Shown: piece by piece, positions 4,994 through 10,130 of the stretch
How positions within the stretch are numbered: the stretch's first letter is position 1
Layout: each line of letters starts with the position of its first letter
Assembly: GCA_050734915.1 (NCBI GenBank)
Contig: JBOHUX010000077.1
Location: 1 to 10,130, forward strand
Source: JBOHUX01 sp050734915
Lineage (GTDB): Bacteria > Chloroflexota > Dormibacteria > Dormibacterales > Dormibacteraceae
Direction of reading: 5' to 3'
DNA length: 10,130 bases
Notes under the pieces: model-generated
Told to the model about the DNA's origin: nothing
What the model saw: only the letters and a program-made list of their open reading frames with translations
The model's database searches: none
Program-made: the position numbers and the translations under genes

Positions 4994-6514
4994 GTGAGCG
5001 GCGACCGTCAGCGCGAGCTTCGCTCCCGGGCGCTCGAGGGCGGCCGGCGGTACCTGCCCAAGCTCCGCCAGCAGAACAAGCTCACCGCCCGGGAGCGGCT
5101 CGACCGCCTCCTCGACGCAGGCTCTTTGATCGAGGACGGCCTCTTCGCGAACGCGCTCGCCGGCGACCTTCCGGCCGACGGGGTGGTGACCGGCCTCGGC
5201 ACCATCGGTGGCCGCCGGGCGGCGGTGATGGCCAACGACCCCACCGTCAAGGCGGGGTCGTGGGGCGCTCGGACGGTGGAGAAGATCATCCGCATCCAGG
5301 AGGCGGCCGAGCGGCTCCGGGTCCCACTCTTCTATCTCGTCGACTCGGCGGGGGCTCGCATCACCGACCAGATCGACATGTTCCCCGGGCGCCGGCACGC
5401 CGGGCGGATCTTCTACAACGAGGTCCGGCTCTCCGGCCAGGTGCCCCAGATCTGCCTTCTGTTCGGCCCCTCGGCGGCGGGGGGCGCCTACATCCCGGCC
5501 TTCTGCGACGTCGTGATCATGGTCGAGAAGAACGCCTCCATGTACCTCGGCTCGCCCCGGATGGTGGAGGTGGTTGTGGGCGAGAAGGTCTCGCTCGAGG
5601 ACCTCGGCGGGGCCCGGATGCACTGCACCGTCAGCGGCTGCGGGGACTTCCTGGTCAAGGACGACGAGGAGGCGATCGAGACCGCGCTCGCCTACTTCTC
5701 CTACCTGCCCGGCTCCTGTGAGACGGCACCGCCGGAGGCCGAGCCGGTGCCCCCCGGGGGCGGTGCCCCTCTCTCGGAGCTGATCCCGGGCGAGGCAAAC
5801 CGGGGCTACGACATGCGCAAGGTGATCTCGGCGCTGGTCGACGAGGGCAGCTGGCTGGAGGTCAAGAGGCTCTTCGCCAAGGAGCTGCTGACCGGGTTCG
5901 CCCGGCTGGGCGGCCGAGCGGTCGGCATCCTCGCCAACCAGCCTCTGCAGAAGGGCGGCGTGCTCTTCACCGACAGCGCCGACAAGGCGGCGCGGTTCAT
6001 CTGGCTCTGCGACGCGTTCAACGTGCCGCTGCTCTTCCTCGCCGATGTGCCCGGATTCATGATCGGGACCGACGTCGAGCGGCGGGGCATCATCCGGCAC
6101 GGGGCGAAGATGATCACGGCCGTCTCCGAGGCGACCGTGCCCAAGATTTCGGTGATCGTGCGCAAGGCCTATGGCGCCGGCCTCTACGCGATGGCCGGCC
6201 CCGCCTTCGACTCGGACGCGGTGATCGCGCTGCCCTCCGCCCAGATCGCGGTCATGGGCCCGGAGCCGGCGGTCAACGCGGTCTTCTTCAACAAGCTCGC
6301 CGAGCTCCCCGAGGACCAGCGGGCCGGGCGACGACAGGAGCTGGAGGATGAGTACCGCGAGGACGTGGACCTCTACAAGCTGGCCGCCAACCTCATCGTC
6401 GACGACGTCGTCGAGCCTGAAGCCCTCCGCGAAGCGCTCCTCGCGCGCTTCACCGCCTACGCGGGCGCCCGCCGCGACCCCCCCCGCCGCAAGCACGGGG
6501 TGCCTCCGGTCTGA
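4994..6514 (+). CDS. acyl-CoA carboxylase, carboxyltransferase (beta) subunit
   Basis: Moves carboxyl from carboxybiotin to an acyl-CoA. 506 residues, typical for the PccB/MccB class. TARERLDRLLD (31-41) is the family N-terminal signature. The N-domain has VDSAGARI (116-123) and the oxyanion loop GPSAAGGAYIPA (158-169). The C-domain has GVLFTDSADKAARF (322-335), LADVPGFMIGTD (349-360), GIIRHGAKM (365-373) and KAYGAGLYAM (391-400). Features are mixed: AAGGAYIPA, GVLFTDSA and YGAG resemble methylcrotonyl-CoA carboxylase, whereas VPGFMIGT, IIRHGAKM and RKAYG resemble propionyl-CoA carboxylase. The substrate is therefore not assigned. No biotin carboxylase or biotin carrier gene is in the window, so partners lie elsewhere. 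GTG start, with only a weak purine-rich stretch (GGTGGGAAAGG) before it. Probably co-transcribed with the hydratase gene and convergent with the deaminase gene. Confidence 0.9.
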   Translation: MSGDRQRELRSRALEGGRRYLPKLRQQNKLTARERLDRLLDAGSLIEDGLFANALAGDLPADGVVTGLGTIGGRRAAVMANDPTVKAGSWGARTVEKIIRIQEAAERLRVPLFYLVDSAGARITDQIDMFPGRRHAGRIFYNEVRLSGQVPQICLLFGPSAAGGAYIPAFCDVVIMVEKNASMYLGSPRMVEVVVGEKVSLEDLGGARMHCTVSGCGDFLVKDDEEAIETALAYFSYLPGSCETAPPEAEPVPPGGGAPLSELIPGEANRGYDMRKVISALVDEGSWLEVKRLFAKELLTGFARLGGRAVGILANQPLQKGGVLFTDSADKAARFIWLCDAFNVPLLFLADVPGFMIGTDVERRGIIRHGAKMITAVSEATVPKISVIVRKAYGAGLYAMAGPAFDSDAVIALPSAQIAVMGPEPAVNAVFFNKLAELPEDQRAGRRQELEDEYREDVDLYKLAANLIVDDVVEPEALREALLARFTAYAGARRDPPRRKHGVPPV

Positions 6515-6522
6515 TCCCGAAG

Positions 6523-6548
6523 GCGCGGCCCGGGCGGGAGGCCGGCGC
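6523..6548. terminator. weak stem-loop between convergent genes
   Basis: GCGCGGCC (6523-6530) pairs with GGCC-G-GCGC (6540-6548), eight pairs with a one-base bulge and a nine-base loop, filling most of the 33-base gap between the carboxyltransferase and deaminase 3' ends. There is no T-run on either side, so factor-independent termination is doubtful. The case rests on position. Confidence 0.25.
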
Positions 6549-7825
6549 TACCCGGTGCCGGGCTTGAGGAAGTCGACCGCCTCCTCCCTGCCGTCCCAGA
6601 CGATGATCGTCCGGCGGGGATCCGTGCGGGCCACCGCGCGGCCGTTGCGGAGGACAAGGCTCCGCGGGGCGAGCAGCCGGATGGCGTCCATCTCGGTCGG
6701 CGCGGCGAAGACGACCAGGTCGGCCGGGGCGCCCGGGGCCAGGCTGTAGGCCGAGGGGTCCAGCCCCAGGGCCCGGGCGGGGTTGACGGTGATCATCTCG
6801 ATCAGCCGCTTCAGCTCCTCGTGGCCGGACATCTGGCCGTAGTGGGCGAGCACGAAGGCGGACTGGAGGGGGTCCGCGCAGCCGAGCGGATACCAGGGAT
6901 CCATGACCGAGTCGTGCCCGATGCAGACGTTGATGCCGGCCGCCTGCAGCTCCTTGACGCGGGTGTGCCCGCGCCGGATCGGGTAGCCGTCGAACCGGCC
7001 CTGCAGGGTCGAGTTGTCGAGCGGGTTGGTGACCATGTGGAGGCCCGCCCGACGGACGTTGTTGATCAGAGTGTGCGCGTAGGCGTTGCCGTACGAGTGC
7101 ATGGCCGTGGTGTGGCTGGCGGTGACCCGGCCCGCCATGGCGAGCCGGACGGTCTCCGCGGCCATCACCTCCAGGAACCGGGAGTGGTCGTCGTCCGTCT
7201 CGTCGCAGTGGATGTCCACCTGGAGCCCGTTCTCGGCGGCCAGCTCCATCGCGAACTTGACCGAGCGCTCGCCGTACTCCCGGGTCATCTCGAAGTGGGG
7301 GATCCCCCCGACCACGTCCGCGCCCAGCTTGACCGCCCGGCGCATCAGCTCCTCGCCGCCCTCGAAAGACATGATGCCCTGCTGGGGGAAGGCGACCAGC
7401 TGGATCTCCATCTGGCCGCGGACCTCCTCCCGCAGCTCGATCAGCGCCCGGAGCGCCCGCAGCTCGGGGTCGCAGACGTCCACGTGGCTGCGGACGTGCT
7501 GGACCCCGTTGGCGAGCTGCCAGCGAAGGACGGCCCTCACGCGCCTTTGGACGTCCTGGACGGTGAGGTCCTTGACGCGGTCCGCCCAGATGGCGATGCC
7601 CTCGAAGAGCGATCCGGTCAGGTTGTGACGCGGCTCGCCGACCGTCAGCACGGCGTCGAGGTGGATGTGCGGCTCGACCAGCGGCGGGGTGACGAGGGCG
7701 CCCCCGAGATCGATCGTCTCCCGCGCCTGGGGCTCGGGCTCCGCGATCTTGCCCGCCCGGACCCCGAGATCCCGCAGCCCCTCCTCCCCCGCAACGCGCG
7801 CATGGCGGAGAAGGAGGTCGAGCAC
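6548..7825 (-). CDS. codA: CodA-type cytosine deaminase; candidate 5-methylcytosine deaminase
   Basis: An amidohydrolase of 425 residues that hydrolyses an exocyclic amine of a pyrimidine base, giving uracil from cytosine. It matches E. coli CodA along its length with a constant offset of 8: metal ligands His53 and His55 (EPHIHLD, 51-57), His206, and Asp305 (CodA 61, 63, 214, 313), catalytic Glu209 and His238 (217, 246), substrate-binding Gln148 in FPQQG (156), and DPWYPLG (309-315). CodA Asp314, however, is Ser306 here (codon TCG at 6908-6910). From the literature as I recall it, homologues lacking Asp314 (Klebsiella, Rhodobacter, Corynebacterium) deaminate 5-methylcytosine to thymine, and Asp314 mutants of CodA accept 5-fluorocytosine better. 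The start is GTG with no Shine-Dalgarno sequence and a TGCTAGCCT box six bases before it. It is divergent from an NCS1 permease, the usual partner. Confidence 0.93.
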   Translation of the reverse strand: MLDLLLRHARVAGEEGLRDLGVRAGKIAEPEPQARETIDLGGALVTPPLVEPHIHLDAVLTVGEPRHNLTGSLFEGIAIWADRVKDLTVQDVQRRVRAVLRWQLANGVQHVRSHVDVCDPELRALRALIELREEVRGQMEIQLVAFPQQGIMSFEGGEELMRRAVKLGADVVGGIPHFEMTREYGERSVKFAMELAAENGLQVDIHCDETDDDHSRFLEVMAAETVRLAMAGRVTASHTTAMHSYGNAYAHTLINNVRRAGLHMVTNPLDNSTLQGRFDGYPIRRGHTRVKELQAAGINVCIGHDSVMDPWYPLGCADPLQSAFVLAHYGQMSGHEELKRLIEMITVNPARALGLDPSAYSLAPGAPADLVVFAAPTEMDAIRLLAPRSLVLRNGRAVARTDPRRTIIVWDGREEAVDFLKPGTG

Positions 7826-7831
7826 GGCCCG

Positions 7832-7840
7832 AGGCTAGCA
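7832..7840 (-). promoter_or_regulatory. extended -10-like box for the deaminase gene, probably leaderless
   Basis: On the minus strand TGCTAGCCT (TGC plus hexamer TAGCCT at 7832-7837) ends six bases before the GTG at 7825. The start codon would be at or next to the transcription start. No Shine-Dalgarno sequence and no -35 are seen, which fits an extended -10 and leaderless translation. Confidence 0.4.
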
Positions 7841-7850
7841 AAATCGGCGG

Positions 7851-7879
7851 TGGACATGCGGGCGCGGCGCCCATAGACT
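7851..7879 (+). promoter_or_regulatory. putative promoter of the permease gene
   Basis: TGGACA (7851-7856, 5/6 to TTGACA), a 17-base spacer, then TAGACT (7874-7879, 4/6 to TATAAT). Transcription would start near 7886, leaving a leader of about 95 bases. The -10 overlaps the first copy of the tandem 14-bp repeat. The deaminase -10 lies back to back 11 bases to the left. Confidence 0.5.
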
Positions 7880-7903
7880 TCGGGCCGGGGACTTCGGGTC
7901 GGG
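7876..7903. repeat. tandem 14-bp direct repeat, candidate operator
   Basis: GACTTCGGGCCGGG (7876-7889) is followed directly by GACTTCGGGTCGGG (7890-7903), with 13 of 14 bases identical. The pair covers the end of the proposed permease -10 and its expected start site, where a repressor would act. The transcript could also fold GGGCC (7882-7886) against GGCCC (7904-7908), only a weak hairpin. Confidence 0.6.
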
Positions 7904-7980
7904 GGCCCTGTCGTGACTCTCGCCGCGTGCCCGGCGCGAGCGCAACCGCGACCACAACATTTGATGAGGAGAGGCAGCCA

Positions 7981-9453
7981 GTGGCCAGCACGACGGCACC
8001 GGTACGCGAGGGCGAGTACGGCGAACGGGTCATCGCCATCGAGCCCGGCGGGATCGAGTTCATCCCCGAGAGCGAGCGGCACGGCAAGCCGTTCAAGCTC
8101 TTCTGGACCTGGAACTCCCCCAACTGGGAGTTCGCGACCGTCTTCGTGGGAGCGGTCGTCTTTCTTCTCGGCGGCGGCTTCTGGCTGAGCGCGGTGGCGG
8201 TGCTCGTGGGCACCGGGCTCGGCTGCCTCAGCCACTTCCTGCTCTCCAGCATGGGGCCCCGCTACGGCGTCCCCCAGCTGGTCCAGAGCCGGGGCGCGTT
8301 CGGCTACGTGGGCAACTTCCTGCCCGCCGGCCTCAACACCGTCTTCGCGGGGATCGGCTGGTTCATCGTCAACAGCGTCAGCGGGACCTTCGCCCTCACC
8401 AGCCTGACCGAGCTCATGCACCGCCACTTCGGCTTCCCCGCCTTCGCGTTCCAGCTCTCCCTGGTGATCATCGTGGTGCTCCAGGTCTTCGTCGCCTTCA
8501 TCGGCCACAACTTCATCCACAGCTTCGAACGCTTCGTCTTCCCGTACCTGTTCGTCGTCTTCACCATCTCCTGCATCATCATCTTCGCCCACAGCAACCC
8601 GGGCATCGGCTACAACCCCAAGGCCACCGGCCCGATGGGGCAGTCGGGCGCCTTCCTGCTCGGCGTGTTCATCTCGTTCGGATACGCCATCGGCTGGAAC
8701 CCGTTCGCATCGGACTACAGCCGCTACCTGCCCGCCACCTCCAACCGGTTCATGGTCGGCCTCTGGTCGGCGCTGGGGGTCTTCATCCCCTGCGTCCTGC
8801 TGGAGGTGGCCGGAGCCGCGTCGGCGACCGTGGTCGGCACCAACTACTTCGGCGCCAGCCCCACCGACCAGTTCATCAAGCCCCTGCCCGACCTGCTGGC
8901 GGCGCTGACCCTCCTCGGCATCTCGACGGGCACCGTATCGGCCAACGTGCTGAACATCTACAGCGCCTCGATGTCATTCCTGGCGCTCGGACTCAAGATG
9001 GGCGGCTTCCGGCTGCGGCGGGCGGTGACCGCTCTCGGTCTGGGCGTGGTCGGCCTCATCGTCGCCTTCGCCCTGCAAGCCAACGTGGGGCCGGGCAGCA
9101 AGTACGAGACCTTCCTGCTCACCCTCGGCTACTGGATCACGCCGTTCCTGGGGGTGGTCTTCGTGGACTACTGGCTGCGCCACGGCGAATACCGGGAATC
9201 GGTCTTCTTCGACAGGGGGCGGCGGACCTGGAAGGGAGCGGCGGCGATGCTGATCGGCATCGTCTGCACCTACTTCTTCTGGAACCAGCAGCCGCCCTTC
9301 CAGCCGGGCTCGAAGCCTGGGCTGGGGGCCATCCCCGGCAACTGGCCCCAGCTCGGCGATCTCAGCTTCATCGTCGGGTTCGGGGTGGCCGCGATCCTCT
9401 ACCTCCTCTTCAGCCGGATCGGCAGGGAGGCTGCGCCGGCGCCCGCCCGCTGA
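7981..9453 (+). CDS. NCS1-family nucleobase permease (cytosine/purine type)
   Basis: Imports a nucleobase or related compound across the inner membrane, probably by cation symport as in characterised NCS1 proteins (CodB, Mhp1). 490 residues with about 12 hydrophobic segments between 52 and 478. IEFIPESERHGKP (25-37) is the NCS1 N-terminal signature. GYAIGWNPFASDYSRYLP (234-251) is the strongest family motif. GTVSANVLNIYSASMSFLALG (317-337) and the YWITPFLGVVFVDYWL segment (384-399) are also typical. GTG 7981 is chosen because GAGGAGAGG (7966-7974) lies six bases before it, while the in-frame GTG at 7927 has no such site and adds a low-complexity tail. The divergent deaminase suggests the substrate is cytosine or 5-methylcytosine, but the sequence alone does not exclude purines, allantoin or hydantoins. 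A strong terminator follows. The symbol codB is withheld because substrate is inferred from context. Confidence 0.9.
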   Translation: MASTTAPVREGEYGERVIAIEPGGIEFIPESERHGKPFKLFWTWNSPNWEFATVFVGAVVFLLGGGFWLSAVAVLVGTGLGCLSHFLLSSMGPRYGVPQLVQSRGAFGYVGNFLPAGLNTVFAGIGWFIVNSVSGTFALTSLTELMHRHFGFPAFAFQLSLVIIVVLQVFVAFIGHNFIHSFERFVFPYLFVVFTISCIIIFAHSNPGIGYNPKATGPMGQSGAFLLGVFISFGYAIGWNPFASDYSRYLPATSNRFMVGLWSALGVFIPCVLLEVAGAASATVVGTNYFGASPTDQFIKPLPDLLAALTLLGISTGTVSANVLNIYSASMSFLALGLKMGGFRLRRAVTALGLGVVGLIVAFALQANVGPGSKYETFLLTLGYWITPFLGVVFVDYWLRHGEYRESVFFDRGRRTWKGAAAMLIGIVCTYFFWNQQPPFQPGSKPGLGAIPGNWPQLGDLSFIVGFGVAAILYLLFSRIGREAAPAPAR

Positions 9454-9475
9454 ACATCCGAATCCTCCACACCGG

Positions 9476-9506
9476 AAGGAGTCCCGCCCCGCGGGCGGGG
9501 CTCCTT
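9476..9506 (+). terminator. strong stem-loop terminator after the permease gene
   Basis: AAGGAGTCCCGCCC (9476-9489) pairs with GGGCGGGGCTCCTT (9493-9506) over 14 bp with one G-U wobble and a three-base loop, 22 bases past the stop codon. The tail is CTTCTC rather than a clean T-run. No other stem in the window is as long. It separates the permease from recQ. Confidence 0.8.
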
Positions 9507-9579
9507 CTCGCCACCCTGACCGCTCGCGGCCGCCGCCCGTCGCGGCGTGTTAAGGGCCCTGGGCCGGCCCCGGCCGCGC

Positions 9580-9588
9580 TGCTAGAGT
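9580..9588 (+). promoter_or_regulatory. extended -10-like box for recQ
   Basis: TGCTAGAGT (TGC plus hexamer TAGAGT at 9583-9588) lies ten bases before the ATG at 9599. No -35 or Shine-Dalgarno sequence is visible, so a very short or absent leader is likely. The 9507-9579 stretch before it holds only GC-rich sequence, including the palindrome GGGCCGGCCC (9561-9570). Confidence 0.4.
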
Positions 9589-9598
9589 CAGGCTCCCG

Positions 9599-10130
<532 letters not shown>

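Noticed and set aside
4880..6496. A 538-codon minus-strand open frame antisense to the carboxyltransferase
   Set aside because: Its His/Asp/Glu/Gly-rich composition is typical of an antisense shadow of a GC-rich gene. The plus-strand frame has clear family motifs.
7927..7980. An 18-residue N-terminal extension of the permease from GTG 7927
   Set aside because: No ribosome binding site precedes it, while GTG 7981 has a near-ideal one. The extra residues are not a recognised part of NCS1 proteins.
6450..8252. A 600-codon minus-strand open frame over the deaminase
   Set aside because: It is in another frame from the deaminase, is proline/arginine-rich, and crosses into the permease gene. No domain is visible.

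Overview
The window is very GC-rich (about 70% by eye) with dense coding on both strands, many GTG starts and one probable TTG start. All recognisable genes are chromosomal metabolic or repair genes. There is no phage, insertion sequence, tRNA, rRNA or CRISPR array. The style fits a high-GC soil-type bacterium of the Actinomycetota, Chloroflexota or Dormibacterota kind, but nothing here fixes the phylum.

Layout, left to right. A fragment of an unrecognised minus-strand gene with a 21-bp (7-codon) repeat leaves the left edge (1-113). Divergent from it is otsB, trehalose-6-phosphate phosphatase. It runs tail to tail into minus-strand otsA, trehalose-6-phosphate synthase, and the two coding ends overlap by 62 bp. 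Together they make trehalose from UDP-glucose and glucose-6-phosphate. Behind otsA, across a compact region with opposed overlapping promoters and a 7-bp inverted repeat, lies an unknown 104-residue protein. Next is a divergent pair of membrane proteins, a CPBP-family intramembrane protease (minus) and an MntP-like manganese exporter (plus), whose likely ATG codons overlap inside one 10-bp palindrome.

The middle holds an enoyl-CoA hydratase/isomerase-family protein followed at 37 bp by a biotin-dependent acyl-CoA carboxylase carboxyltransferase. This is probably a small acyl-CoA catabolism operon. Its biotin carboxylase and biotin carrier are not in the window.

The right part is a divergent nucleobase salvage pair: a CodA-type cytosine deaminase (minus) and an NCS1-family nucleobase permease (plus). 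A tandem 14-bp repeat lies between them and overlaps the proposed permease promoter. The deaminase keeps every metal and catalytic residue of E. coli CodA but has Ser where CodA has Asp314, the residue reported to exclude 5-methylcytosine. It is therefore a candidate 5-methylcytosine deaminase with its own importer, and this is the most interesting lead here. A strong terminator closes the permease gene, and a RecQ-family helicase gene then runs off the right edge.

Several genes (hydratase, deaminase, recQ) have a TAGNNT -10-like box only 6-10 bases before the start codon and little or no Shine-Dalgarno sequence, which suggests leaderless or very short-leader mRNAs. No wholly new system is evident. 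The leads are a substrate-specificity switch, unusual gene overlaps, and small unknown proteins.
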